Assembly: GCF_013248975.1 (NCBI RefSeq)
Contig: NZ_JABRWH010000002.1
Span: forward strand, 186,001 to 250,000
Length of the DNA stretch: 64,000 nucleotides
DNA from: Neobacillus endophyticus
GTDB taxonomy: Bacteria; Bacillota; Bacilli; Bacillales; Cytobacillaceae
Direction of reading: 5' to 3'
Made by a program: the position numbers and the translations under genes. Positions 43,344-52,112 of this stretch are shown here, piece by piece (within the stretch, counting starts at the first letter, position 1; the number at the start of each line of letters is the position of its first letter). The notes beneath the pieces are model-generated. The model saw nothing but the letters and a program-made list of their open reading frames with translations. It ran no database searches and was not told where the DNA came from.

Positions 43344-44582
43344 TGATCTTCCACAAAACCAGCTAATAGTTGTCAACATTTTTCAATGAAAAAATTAAAA
43401 TATAGATGATATACTAGGGTGATTAAACCGATCTATTTCTCCTATTTCGGAAATGATTGTTGCCGCAATCTTTTCTCCGATACCAGGAATAGATTGGATA
43501 ATCTTATATTCTTCAATTTCTTTAGCAAGGGTATCTATTTCTGCTTCTAGTTGTGATAGATGCTCTTGATATTGAAGAACGATGGTAATTAACATCTTTA
43601 GGTTAAAAATATGACTTTCATACAAGTTATTTTGAAATGGATTTCGTAATGCTGCTTCAATAAGCTTTTGTGCTTTTTCTTTTGCCCACTTTTCAGAACG
43701 TCTAGTACATAACGATGCAATCTTGTTGGTTAATACAGATTCGGTAGTATTTAGTACATGTTCAGAAGTAGGAAATAAGGAAAGAGTCTGTAAAGATACT
43801 TTTGAATATAAATCACCAAAGACACCTCTAAATTCAGGAAATACCTGATCTAGCACTGTTAGAAGTTGTACCTTGGTTTGTGTAGAGATACCCGTAATTA
43901 TCTCTTGTTGTCTTGTAAGATTACGAAGGTTTAAAAGTTGAAGCCCTCTTTTCTTATACGGCTCAACTTCTTCTTTATAGAATAGTTCGCATAGATGATA
44001 GGCATCGACAGCGTCTGTTTTTACTTTTCTTAAACTTGTACTCCGTGCTCGATGAGAGATAAGGGGGTTCACAATAATATAAACATATTGTTGTTCCTCC
44101 AAAAATTGAATAACAGGAGAGTGGTAATGCCCTGTTGATTCTAAGATAACCGAAGGTTTCTTACCATCAGCTACTCTTTCAATCTCTTTTAAGAATCCTA
44201 ATAGATACTCAAAACCCTCAACAGTATGCTTTACACTAAAACTTTTACGAAAAGGTTGACTCTTATCCAAGAATGCTTGTACCTGACTTTCTCCTTTAGA
44301 AACATCCAGACCTACTACTGGATTCATGATCATCTCCTCCTTAGAAAATAAGATTAGTCGGTTGTCCCTAGAGCTGCTTGTACTATCATAGGTTCGCTTG
44401 TTAAACGGGATCTGTGTCCCAACCAGCCTGAAACATGCTTATACAAGTAGGGAGTGAACAGTTTTGCGGACGGGATCGAGTCCCACGGGCGCTACGTTCT
44501 ACTCCGACTACCGCTATAATAAAACCAATTAAAAAAAGTTCAACCAGTAAAAACTGGTTAAACTTATATTACGATCGGGCGC
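43344..44582 (-). mobile_element. IS110-family element, copy 2, internally deleted
   Basis: It shares the left 75 bp and everything right of the transposase middle with copy 1 (630-2,794). The counterpart of 709-1,627 is missing: the left end (ending GATATACTA at about 43,417) joins directly to GGGTGATTAAACC. The deletion removed the C-terminal transposase domain. It sits inside the Tn3 cargo between the TetR and DUF3231 genes. Confidence 0.85.
43395..44333 (-). pseudogene. IS110-family transposase, C-terminally deleted
   Basis: 312 codons from the same MNPVVGLDVSKGE start and AGGAGG site as copy 1. The DEDD domain is complete and the helix-hairpin-helix IQSIPGIGEKIAATIISEIG remains. After DRFNHP the frame runs into left-end DNA and stops (SISSIF). 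The Transposase_20 part with the catalytic Ser is gone, so it cannot work alone. Only a few amino-acid changes separate it from copy 1. Confidence 0.9.
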
Positions 44583-44823
44583 TATTCTGGAGTAATGACA
44601 AAAGTCTAATTTCTTAATTTTAATGTTGAGAAATTGGACTTTTTATATTTATTTATAGTGCAAAATAGCACTGAAAATAGATGCAAAATAACTCCTAAAG
44701 TGACAAGCTATTCCAATCCTTTAGCACCAAAATAGGATTGCTGCCAGCAACCCCATCTATAACTCAAACATTCTTTACTGGTTTAATAACTTTTACTACA
44801 AATGCAGCGACTAACGTGCTTCT
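44583..44823. other. Intergenic DNA right of IS110 copy 2
   Basis: No gene. It contains a hairpin (AAAAGTCTAATTTCT...GAGAAATTGGACTTTTTA, 44,599-44,645) that may be a bidirectional terminator between IS110 and the DUF3231 gene. Confidence 0.5.
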
Positions 44824-45828
44824 CTATTTCTTTATGAGCTCGTCCCTATCATCTGCTTGTGGTGTTTGTTCCAGCCAACCACGATCAATCATGATATTTA
44901 CTCCATCTTCAACAAGTAACAAGTCTTCTCCGATTACTTGAGTTACCTTAACTGCTAAATCTCTCCGAAAAGACCCAGCCAAACTAGCGCCATAATAACC
45001 TATGGCATAATTCACCAATAATTGCGTATGAAACAACATTAACTTATCCGAAAAGGGTGCAATGGTGGAATTTGTTACCTCTGATTCCCAAGATGAAGGA
45101 GACGGTAGATTGTTATCAGTTAATATTGTACGGAAAATCTCAATGTGTTTTGAAGAAAGGTCTCTTGCTCGTGATATAAAATTCCTTACTTCCTTTGACT
45201 GGCTTACTTGAGCAAATCCAAGCATAATTGCTTCCTTTAAAATACTTTTTTTTATGTTAAAGTCAATATGACTAATTTCCACAGCATTGATTGGTCTACG
45301 TTCTCCAAACCACCCTGTCAAAAAACTTTGCTTCTTTACAAAATCAATTTTTTCTGGTGTAGAAATGTAAGGTGGTCTTACAAAGAGTCCTTTGGATAGT
45401 TTAACATTAAGTGACTTGTTATAAAGTTCCATAGTTGAATCATTAACATGAGTATAAAAATCACGAATGTCAGCACGTGTTGCAGTAGTCAATGCCACAG
45501 CATAAGCAGTCAAACCGTTAATAGACATTTTGTTGATGTACATTAACCAAAAAGAATCTGAAAACAAACGAGGTGCCTTAAGGTCTACATCTTCATCTGT
45601 AAAACCGTGTGGAACAGGGAAGCCTTCATCAATAAAAATTTGTTTAATTTTATCCACATGGCTTTGGGATAAATTTAAAGCTAATTCCAAAACAGCACGA
45701 ATTTCTGTATCTTCTACCTTATCTAAAGCATGTTTAATCACGCATATTGCCATGCTATCACTCATGTATGTCGTCCATAAACTCGCAATTTCACCAGATG
45801 TAAGTCTAATACTGTGATCTGTTTCCAA
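44824..45828 (-). CDS. DUF3231 family protein
   Basis: This 334-residue protein is made of two similar helical halves of about 165 residues (ICVIKHALDKVEDTEIRAVL and KEAIMLGFAQVSQSKEVRNF introduce matching helices). This is the two-domain ferritin/coat-F-like layout of DUF3231, which is widespread in Bacilli with no assigned biochemical role. The repeated pattern ...LS..H...I..I......P.P holds in both halves (SQSHVDKIKQIFIDEGFPVP, SSKHIEIFRTILTDNNLPSP). It starts at an ATG behind AGGAGGGG. It lies 52 bp downstream of a MarR gene on the same strand, which likely controls it. It is Tn3 cargo. Confidence 0.8.
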   Translation of the reverse strand: METDHSIRLTSGEIASLWTTYMSDSMAICVIKHALDKVEDTEIRAVLELALNLSQSHVDKIKQIFIDEGFPVPHGFTDEDVDLKAPRLFSDSFWLMYINKMSINGLTAYAVALTTATRADIRDFYTHVNDSTMELYNKSLNVKLSKGLFVRPPYISTPEKIDFVKKQSFLTGWFGERRPINAVEISHIDFNIKKSILKEAIMLGFAQVSQSKEVRNFISRARDLSSKHIEIFRTILTDNNLPSPSSWESEVTNSTIAPFSDKLMLFHTQLLVNYAIGYYGASLAGSFRRDLAVKVTQVIGEDLLLVEDGVNIMIDRGWLEQTPQADDRDELIKK

Positions 45829-45880
45829 TTTTTGTCCCCTCCTAATAAATTGTAAACAACGATAGAAATATCATTAATAA

Positions 45881-46366
45881 CTAGGACGACTGATACTCTT
45901 GGAAGTGGGGTTTTTTAACCCAAGTTAAAAATTCCTCACCCTTAAAATTTTTTAATATTTTCAACCCTATTTCAATAAATATTTGAACTTCTTCTAGTTC
46001 AATATCTGAAAAATCAAACGGAAATTCCTTCAGTGGAAAAACTTGCTTTGCAATTTCCTTTAACTTTTCGAAGCCTTGATCAGTAATTGATACATATTTG
46101 TATTTCGTTTTACATTTTTGTACAGTAACAAAATTCTCTCTTATCAAGGGTTGTAGCAGTCGACTTACTGTAGATAAGTGCCAACAACCTAAATTGCTTA
46201 TCTCACTAATTGTTAGTGGTTTTTCATGTGTAGATAAAATGAATAAGAGATGTTGCTGAGCTGAAGAAATACCATGTACTTTGTTAATACATGCCCACTG
46301 TTCCACAATACAAAAATACAAACCACGAATAGTTAAAACGGCTTGTTTATTCAACTCAATTTCCAT
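45881..46366 (-). CDS. MarR-family transcriptional regulator
   Basis: This 161-residue protein has a winged helix-turn-helix: SSAQQHLLFILSTHEKPLTI, then SEISNLGCWHLSTVSRLLQP and the wing FVTVQKCKTKYKYVSITDQG. These are MarR hallmarks. It starts at an ATG only 50 bp from the tip of an IS21 element, so its native upstream promoter region has been replaced. A palindrome (TTGTATTTACAA, 46,389-46,400) survives just before the start and is the likely operator. It probably autoregulates and controls the DUF3231 gene downstream. Confidence 0.8.
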   Translation of the reverse strand: MEIELNKQAVLTIRGLYFCIVEQWACINKVHGISSAQQHLLFILSTHEKPLTISEISNLGCWHLSTVSRLLQPLIRENFVTVQKCKTKYKYVSITDQGFEKLKEIAKQVFPLKEFPFDFSDIELEEVQIFIEIGLKILKNFKGEEFLTWVKKPHFQEYQSS

Positions 46367-46388
46367 ATCAATAAAGCCTCATTTTCAA

Positions 46389-46400
46389 TTGTATTTACAA
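46389..46400. promoter_or_regulatory. MarR operator candidate
   Basis: TTGTA-TT-TACAA, 23 bp before the marR start codon and 17 bp from the IS21 tip. Confidence 0.45.
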
Positions 46401-46508
46401 GTAAAATTATTTTGTTTGATTACGGCCATAGGAATTTACCACCTCTGCCATCTTTTGTACCACTCTTTGACAAAGAATTTACCAGGCTTCGCCATTTCCT
46501 TTACCAAT

Positions 46509-46552
46509 AAAAAGCTTCTCTTATTACATTGTGTATCTAGAGAAGCTTTTTT
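46509..46552. terminator. Terminator inside the IS21 left end
   Basis: AAAAGCTTCTC and GAGAAGCTTTT stem with T-runs on both strands. It ends the IS21 transcript. Confidence 0.75.
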
Positions 46553-46571
46553 ATGGTTTTAGTTCACAATG

Positions 46572-46775
46572 TTAACCCTTGAAGAACTCCATTATGATTT
46601 TCCTTGCTCCTTCATGGATATCTTGCTCAGTCCATTCATATGGAAATGGCTCTTCTCCATAAACTTTCAGAAGCTTTTCCACCAATTTGCTTGGGAAAGG
46701 GTTCCACTCTTTATGGCCGACCAAATAATAGTATTCTTCCATTTTGTTTAAATCTTTTTGTGTTAAAATAGCCAT
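46572..46775 (-). CDS. Small protein of the IS21 element
   Basis: A 67-residue acidic protein (MAILTQKDLNKMEEYYYLVG, then WNPFPSKLVEKLLKVYGEEP) inside the IS21 boundaries. It starts 3 bp after the istB stop on the same strand, so the three genes form one operon. I do not know a function. The codon pattern and the terminator right after it support a real gene, perhaps an accessory gene of this IS21 subgroup. Confidence 0.6.
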   Translation of the reverse strand: MAILTQKDLNKMEEYYYLVGHKEWNPFPSKLVEKLLKVYGEEPFPYEWTEQDIHEGARKIIMEFFKG

Positions 46776-46778
46776 TTC

Positions 46779-47534
46779 TTAGACATTTCTTCCTAATCCA
46801 TGACGTTCTCGCATGGAGATTTCACCGTCTAATAAGAATTGATAAGAATCATGGATAATACGGTCTAGAATGGCTTCCGCAATGGTGCCATTTCCTAATT
46901 TCATGTGCCATCCACTAGGATCAATTTGTGAACAGTAAATGGTGGAGGAGGATTTGTGCCGGGTTTCGGTGATCTCCAACAGGATATTTGCTTCATCCTT
47001 TGATAGTTCCGTAAGCAACCATTCATCAAGAATGAGCACATCTGTTTTTGTATATTTCTTGATCAACTTACGATAGCTGCCATCGGCAGCCAATTTTGCC
47101 AGAGACAATTCATCCAGTAATTCAGGTAATCGAATATACTTTACATTATAAAATTGACGACATGCCGATACACCAAAAGCACAAGCCATAAAGGTTTTCC
47201 CTGATCCAGTAGGTCCTTTCAATATGATATTATGATGGTCTTGGATATAAAGGCCACTGGCTAACTTCAAAATGAGTTCCTTTTTCAATTTGCGGTCCTC
47301 AAAATACTCAATATCTTCAATACATGCTTTTGAGTCCGAAAATGTGGCATTTTTAATTAATCGATTCAAATTATTGCTTTTGCGACGAGAATACTCTAAA
47401 TCAATTAGCAGAGAGAAACGATCTTCGAAACTCATGGACTTGTATTCTTTATTTAGAGACTGCTCCTTGTAAGCTTCAGCCATCCCGATTAATTTCATTT
47501 CTTGTAGTTTGGATAACATTTGATCATTTAACAT
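46779..47534 (-). CDS. istB: IS21-family helper ATPase IstB
   Basis: This 251-residue AAA+ ATPase has Walker A (ILKGPTGSGKTFMACAFG), Walker B (VLILDEWLL) and sensor-1 (SSTIYCSQIDPSGWHMK). The C-terminus is AILDRIIHDSYQFLLDGEIS. It overlaps the end of istA by 7 bp. Intact. It differs clearly from the IstB at 29.3 kb, so the two IS21 elements belong to separate subgroups. Confidence 0.9.
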   Translation of the reverse strand: MLNDQMLSKLQEMKLIGMAEAYKEQSLNKEYKSMSFEDRFSLLIDLEYSRRKSNNLNRLIKNATFSDSKACIEDIEYFEDRKLKKELILKLASGLYIQDHHNIILKGPTGSGKTFMACAFGVSACRQFYNVKYIRLPELLDELSLAKLAADGSYRKLIKKYTKTDVLILDEWLLTELSKDEANILLEITETRHKSSSTIYCSQIDPSGWHMKLGNGTIAEAILDRIIHDSYQFLLDGEISMRERHGLGRNV

Positions 47535-49081
47535 TTATCTTTTCCTCCATAATAAGAAGCCCCACGGGTGAAGCCATAGTTGGTGTCGGTTATTTCTGTG
47601 TTTTGCTTCAATTCTTGTTCTGCATCCTTTTTCTTGTTGTTTTTCAATATCGTCTGAATGCTTTTGACCGTCGGTCTTCTTGTCATGGAGAGCACCATTT
47701 TACATGCAAGTTCTATTTCATATTTGGTATAACGATGCTCCATTTTCTTTAAAGAAAAGATTGATTGTAATGCTTGTTTTTCAGATTGATAGGTATCTAA
47801 AAGAGATTGCACAACGCACAATGTTGAAGAACCAATGCTTTCTGCCCATTCAATCGCCACTTCAGGGGTTTGGTCCAAGAATAATTTATGATTGTCTGGC
47901 ATATGTTCCCGGACAGTTGATATCTGCCCGAATCTCCCATATAATCTTTTATGTGAAGTCAACCACATATGATTGAAGTAGACGACTACCATATCACTTG
48001 AAAGCTTCACATCCACTTGCCGATTGATGTATTCGTATGGAACTGAATAAAACATGCTTTCAACGGATATGTGGTAATCCGGTCGCACTTTTGCCGTCCT
48101 CCACTCTGATATCTTATAGGGCATGTCCGGAAGAGGGGAAAGCGCATATTTCTCCTCTTCTTCAAATGCGGAATAACGGTTTCCTTTCTTTCGGGTAAAA
48201 GGACGATGATTGAATTCATCTAATTTCTTTCTTACTTCTTCATTCAACTCTTCAATACTAAAACAGTGGGTATTCCTTAATGCAGCTATGATCCATGTCG
48301 AAATATTCCCGACAGAGCCCTCGACACTTGGTTTATCTTTAGGGCTGCGTACACGTGCTGGCATGACGATTGTATTGTAATGATTGGCCATTTCCTTGTA
48401 GGTTGGATTCAATACAAGTTCCCTTGAAGTATGTTTTGTCACGCCCGTCTTCAGATTATCCGATACAACTATTTGGGTAGAACCACCGAAGTATTCATAC
48501 GCTCGAATATGTGCTCCAATCCAGGCATGTAAATCCATTGAAAGGGTTGCTTCCGCATAGGAAAGTTGGCTGCACGGCAATGTCGCCACAAACACATATG
48601 CTTTCACCTTTTCCCCCGTATCCCTATCAATGATAAAGGCTGTGGATCCTGCCCAATCCACCTCTAAAATTTCCCCCGGTTTTCTCCAGATACGCATGGT
48701 AGCTTTGTATTTTTGCGCATAATTGCTATAATAGCGACTGAAACTTCGATATGAATAAGGAATTTTGTTATTCGCCCGGCTTGCCACTTCGTATTCATAG
48801 TGCAATAGGGAAAGGGTAACGTTTGGTTTGGCCAACTCTCTATGAATATATTCAAAGTCGATAGGTTGCCTTCCAGAAGCCTCAAATGACTTCTCAGGAA
48901 AAAGAAATTCCTCAATCCATTTATCATTCATTTCCTCGTCAAACGGACAAGTCAATCCCTTCTTCTTAGCCAATTCAATGACCTCTGTTACTTTCTGCCG
49001 AGAGTTGCCAGTACTAGAAGAAATCCCTCTAAGACTGATTCCCTCATCATGTAATTCCAGTATCTTACGATATTGGATCAT
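47528..49081 (-). CDS. istA: IS21-family transposase IstA
   Basis: This 517-residue DDE transposase starts at ATG 49,081 (MIQYRKILELHDEGISLRGI) behind GGGAGGT; a longer frame from 49,126 lacks a ribosome site. The HTH is ISLRGISSSTGNSRQKVTEV. The core starts with ILEVDWAGSTAFI (Asp), continues VVSDNLKTGVTK (Asp) and SPKDKPSVEGSVGNISTW (Glu). Intact. Confidence 0.9.
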   Translation of the reverse strand: MIQYRKILELHDEGISLRGISSSTGNSRQKVTEVIELAKKKGLTCPFDEEMNDKWIEEFLFPEKSFEASGRQPIDFEYIHRELAKPNVTLSLLHYEYEVASRANNKIPYSYRSFSRYYSNYAQKYKATMRIWRKPGEILEVDWAGSTAFIIDRDTGEKVKAYVFVATLPCSQLSYAEATLSMDLHAWIGAHIRAYEYFGGSTQIVVSDNLKTGVTKHTSRELVLNPTYKEMANHYNTIVMPARVRSPKDKPSVEGSVGNISTWIIAALRNTHCFSIEELNEEVRKKLDEFNHRPFTRKKGNRYSAFEEEEKYALSPLPDMPYKISEWRTAKVRPDYHISVESMFYSVPYEYINRQVDVKLSSDMVVVYFNHMWLTSHKRLYGRFGQISTVREHMPDNHKLFLDQTPEVAIEWAESIGSSTLCVVQSLLDTYQSEKQALQSIFSLKKMEHRYTKYEIELACKMVLSMTRRPTVKSIQTILKNNKKKDAEQELKQNTEITDTNYGFTRGASYYGGKDKC

Positions 49082-49238
49082 AAAAAAACCTCCCATATAA
49101 AGTGTCATATCGCAAGATATGCTCACTAATTATACAGAAAGTAGTTACTGGTAAATAACTTGCCGATTAGTGGTAAATTCTTTGGCATTCCTTGGTACAA
49201 ACAATGGCAATAGTGGTACATTTCAGTGGCAGTAATCA

Positions 49239-49682
49239 CTACAGAAGTCCATAATAAAACGTTCTGTGTAATCATCTAATATTTGAAGTTGCTTTTCTTT
49301 TGGCAGGGATTTTAAGTCTTGAAAGTTCATAATTTCTTTTGGTGTTGCTGTAGGCTTATCTTTTCTCTATTCACCTTTAGGCTCTTTTTTACTTTGTTCA
49401 GCTATCAGTGGTATTCCCAGCGTAGCTGAAACCACCCGCAAAGTAGATGGAATTAGATTTGAAATTTAATTGAGCACTTCGTGTATATTCCTGTCGGGCT
49501 TCCGTAATAGCCATCTTTGAGTACGGTTGATTCCTTTTGCACTGTCCTTGATACTAGTTGAATCAAGGGCAGTGCCAGGTGTGAAGTGATAAACAGGAAA
49601 ATGTTAGTGTTGGCAGGGAGCAAAACTGTATAATATTGGTATGGAGGTATTTGAGTTGATAATAACACAAGGAGGTTTATAA
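49239..49682 (-). pseudogene. Decayed minus-strand gene fragments next to IS21
   Basis: On the minus strand, MAITEARQEYTRSAQLNFKS is followed in-frame by a stop. Another frame gives IPSTLRVVSATLGIPLIAEQ, then a stop, then TATPKEIMNFQDLKSLPKEK and QLQILDDYTERFIMDFCSD running into the IS21 tip. At least two broken genes seem to be joined here. No family was recognised with confidence. Confidence 0.4.
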
Positions 49683-50009
49683 ATGAAAAAAAAAATACGC
49701 ATATCCCTTAGTTTTATAGCTACAATAGGATTTATATTATTGTCAGTGATATTTTTATACTATAACCCGTACAGCGAAGCCTCTATTAATTATGAAACTA
49801 TTATTATAGTTTTTACAATTATTGTTTTACCTGTATGTTTAACATTTTTGTTTGTAATCTTATCAAATAAAATGTTAACATTTATATTTCTTATAATTTC
49901 TTTACCGGGAAGTCTTTATTTAGGGTTATCTGCAATACCTAGTATTTGGAATTTGTTTATATTAGCTTTAATTATACAAATTTTTTCTGTCCTATTGCAG
50001 CCAAAATAA
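49683..50009 (+). CDS. Small integral membrane protein
   Basis: This 108-residue protein starts at ATG 8 bp after AAGGAGG. Its four hydrophobic helices cover almost the full length: ISLSFIATIGFILLSVIFLY, TIIIVFTIIVLPVCLTFLFV, LTFIFLIISLPGSLYLGLSA and LFILALIIQIFSVLL. No catalytic motif is visible. It is convergent with the secreted-protein gene to its right, from which a bidirectional terminator separates it. It could be an immunity or accessory membrane protein; that is speculation. Confidence 0.65.
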   Translation: MKKKIRISLSFIATIGFILLSVIFLYYNPYSEASINYETIIIVFTIIVLPVCLTFLFVILSNKMLTFIFLIISLPGSLYLGLSAIPSIWNLFILALIIQIFSVLLQPK

Positions 50010-50069
50010 AAATTTAAAATAAGGTATAAAATCCTCCTCCTTCATGATGCTTATCTTTACGTAACAAAT

Positions 50070-50107
50070 AAAAGCATCCCATACTGTAAGGTATGGAATG
50101 CTTTTTG
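50070..50107. terminator. Bidirectional terminator between convergent genes
   Basis: AAAAGCATCCCATAC and GTATGGAATGCTTTT stem, with T-runs on both strands. Confidence 0.8.
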
Positions 50108-50118
50108 TTGGTAACATA

Positions 50119-50853
50119 TTAATATGTTTCAACTCCAATATGAAGTAGATTTCCTGCAACTCCTGAAGTATTTAATTGAGCTTCCCAATGATAATTTCCA
50201 TGCGATTCCGGGGAGATATAAATCCAATGCTCAGCATAAGTTGTACCCAAAATACCCCCTCCAAAATTGTAATTTACATGTTGAGCAGATGCAGAATTAT
50301 AGTAGAGTGGGTCATTGTTATAATGTGACCAAACATAGTACCAATAAGTGCCTAAACTAGTAGGTTTGGCATCCCATGTGTGTAAAGACCTCCAATTTAG
50401 AGAAAATGAGCCTGAACTTTCGCTCCAGCTTTCTCCTAGTTCTGTCCAATTACAATCGATATTAACTGGGTCATATGTATGTGCTCTAACATGTGCTGTA
50501 TATGAATACGTCGAAAGGGGGGTTAGAATATTACTTTTCTGTGAGGAAATTAGATTATTACTTTTCACCAAACTATTTCTTTTAATAGCTTTATATGTTC
50601 CATTATTTTCATCAACAGTAACCTCATAATATTCTGGTATTCCATCGTCTTTACGAGAATCATCAATAACGATACTACGCTTATCTCCCTCTTTCTTAAT
50701 CTGTACACTTTGGAAAACTTTATGACTATCAGATGCTACTTTAAGATTTTTTGTAACATTAGAAGGGATTTGAGTGGTTTCTTCAGCATTAGCAACCGAT
50801 GAAAATGAAAGTAAAGATATAAGCATTAGCAAAAAAGTTAAACCTTTTTTCAT
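50119..50853 (-). CDS. Secreted protein of unknown function
   Basis: This 244-residue protein starts at an ATG behind AAAGGGGGT. A clear Sec signal peptide (MKKGLTFLLMLISLLSFSSV then ANA, cleavage about residue 23) has no lipobox, so the protein is released. After a charged pro-like region (residues 25-110, with DKRSIVIDDSRKDDGIPEYY) comes a Trp/Tyr/His-rich domain (WRSLHTWDAKPTSLGTYWYY, YAEHWIYISPESHGNYHWEA). The split into a charged pro-region and an aromatic beta-rich domain suggests a secreted binding or toxin-like protein. No homologue was recognised. It is the last cargo gene of the Tn3 transposon. Confidence 0.65.
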   Translation of the reverse strand: MKKGLTFLLMLISLLSFSSVANAEETTQIPSNVTKNLKVASDSHKVFQSVQIKKEGDKRSIVIDDSRKDDGIPEYYEVTVDENNGTYKAIKRNSLVKSNNLISSQKSNILTPLSTYSYTAHVRAHTYDPVNIDCNWTELGESWSESSGSFSLNWRSLHTWDAKPTSLGTYWYYVWSHYNNDPLYYNSASAQHVNYNFGGGILGTTYAEHWIYISPESHGNYHWEAQLNTSGVAGNLLHIGVETY

Positions 50854-51257
50854 TAAAAATACCCCCTTTAATATATTTCCAGATAAATGTTAATATAATT
50901 ACCTAGATTAACTTAATTCTAACATTTTATTACATTAACTGTAAATTATTGAAATAAAATGAAGATATAGTAATAAGAGTCAGCACTGGCTATTACAAGC
51001 CAAAGTATTCAAATAAATTTAGTAGTTATTTTTTATTTTATATAAGGGGCTACCCTATATATTGCTTATTCAATACGCATCTGGTTACTGTAAGATTGTT
51101 GAGATTGGATAAACCACTCAATCCGTTAAACTGGTACATTTTTCCTCCAAATTAAATCTAAAGAAGATTGACTTTCTAAATGGCGGTCTTTTTGTTATCT
51201 AACAGAGAAGTCATCTTGCAAATCGAATTAATAAAATACATTTATTTCCATTCATCG
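50854..51257. other. Non-coding 0.4 kb at the right end of the Tn3 cargo
   Basis: No gene is seen. A hairpin-like AAGATTGACTTTCTAAATGGCGGTCTTTTT (in two short arms, about 51,165-51,194) may be a terminator reading towards the transposon end. Confidence 0.4.
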
Positions 51258-51289
51258 TGCCGTTTTTGGACTTATCTCGGACTTACCCC
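51258..51289 (-). repeat. Tn3 right terminal inverted repeat
   Basis: The exact complement of 36,514-36,545. It is followed by TATAAA, the direct repeat of the target. Confidence 0.9.
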
Positions 51290-51290
51290 T

Positions 51291-51339
51291 ATAAAGAAAC
51301 CTCCCTCTTAAATTTGGCAGAGTAGGGAGGTTTCTTTAT
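51291..51339. terminator. Terminator hairpin at the Tn3 insertion point
   Basis: ATAAAGAAACCTCCCT and its exact complement form a 16-bp stem. The first five bases are part of the transposon's target repeat, so Tn3 entered at the foot of this hairpin. Confidence 0.8.
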
Positions 51340-51506
51340 TTAACAGGGGTATAGTCTTCCAGATAATTGACACAAAGGGTTTAAATTTATTATTAACTAA
51401 GTTTAGAAAAAAAGCTAGTATGCAATGTAAATTTTTACAATTTTTTATATATTTACCTTTTTAAGCCATGTTACAATGAAAGAAAATCTTTATTTAGTGA
51501 GGGTCT

Positions 51507-51830
51507 GTGTTGAATAAAAATCGGATTATGATTAGAGTCGGTTTACCGCTAGTCTTTATCGTTAATTTGTTTATTCTTCTACATTTAACACCCAATTTAG
51601 CGTTAAGGACCTATGTTTTCTTCAATACCCTGCATCCAATCAGTGCTGTGACGACAGGAATTATAGATGACAAATGGCATAACAACGAGGATAAAATTGA
51701 GTTTAAGAAAGAACATGCTAAGGCTTATACACTAACAAAACCTCCAAAATCACAAAATGTAGAAATGAGAAACTATATTGTGAAAAAAGTTGGATTTTTA
51801 TATTTTGCAGATTACTTAGGGTACTATTAA
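51507..51830 (+). CDS. Hypothetical protein with N-terminal membrane helix
   Basis: A 107-residue protein starting at GTG (or TTG one codon later) behind GAGGG. Residues 8-28 (MIRVGLPLVFIVNLFILLHL) form a membrane helix or uncleaved signal. The rest is soluble and mixed (ISAVTTGIIDDKWHNNEDKI), ending in aromatic YFADYLGYY. No family was recognised. Three small genes follow on the same strand at short intervals, so it may head an operon. Confidence 0.55.
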   Translation: MLNKNRIMIRVGLPLVFIVNLFILLHLTPNLALRTYVFFNTLHPISAVTTGIIDDKWHNNEDKIEFKKEHAKAYTLTKPPKSQNVEMRNYIVKKVGFLYFADYLGYY

Positions 51831-51874
51831 TTTACAAATATTAGCTAAATATTATTGATGTGGGAGTAAAGATA

Positions 51875-52111
51875 ATGGGCGTTTATGATTATGAATATGG
51901 GAGTAAGGTAAATAAAAACGGAAATAAGGTTATAAGTATCAAAGACTTTACAAGCAGCAATATACTGTATGCGGAGAGAAAAGGAGATAATGTTCAAATA
52001 AAAATGAAAAGATCTGGGGAGACAATTGGCATTTCAGTACCAGTAGAATTGCTAGAGAGATTATTAAAAGACATAAAAGAAAATAGTGAGAATGAAAAGA
52101 AAGGTGTTTAA
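51875..52111 (+). CDS. Small hypothetical protein
   Basis: A 78-residue protein from ATG 51,875 (MGVYDYEYGSKVNKNGNKVI), 8 bp after GGGAG. It looks beta-rich and then helical (VPVELLERLLKDIKENSENE). There is no membrane segment and no family was recognised. It is almost contiguous with the next small gene. Confidence 0.55.
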   Translation: MGVYDYEYGSKVNKNGNKVISIKDFTSSNILYAERKGDNVQIKMKRSGETIGISVPVELLERLLKDIKENSENEKKGV

Positions 52112-52112
52112 A

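Larger units (their letters stand above)
46417..49238 (-). mobile_element. IS21-family element (copy 3, complete)
   Basis: The left tip TGATTACGGCCATAGGAATT and the inverted right tip TGATTACTGCCACTGAAATG agree. Each is followed by repeated GTACCAC/TTTACCA motifs (TGCCATCTTTTGTACCACTC left, TGCCATTGTTTGTACCAAGG right), the multiple terminal repeats of IS21. It carries istA, istB and a small third gene. The flanks (TTTGTT and CTACAG) do not match, so a target duplication is absent and a later rearrangement is possible. Confidence 0.85.
36514..51289. mobile_element. Complete 14.8-kb Tn3-family transposon with cargo
   Basis: The outer 32 bp are perfect inverted repeats. The left repeat (36,514-36,545) starts GGGGTAAGTCCGAGATAAG and the right (51,258-51,289) is its exact complement. 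TATAAA directly flanks both sides (36,508-36,513 and 51,290-51,295). tnpA and tnpR lie at the left and a candidate res at about 40,160. The remaining 11 kb is cargo: two dehydrogenases and a TetR gene, a deleted IS110, a DUF3231-MarR pair, a complete IS21, a membrane peptide and a secreted protein. Confidence 0.9.
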
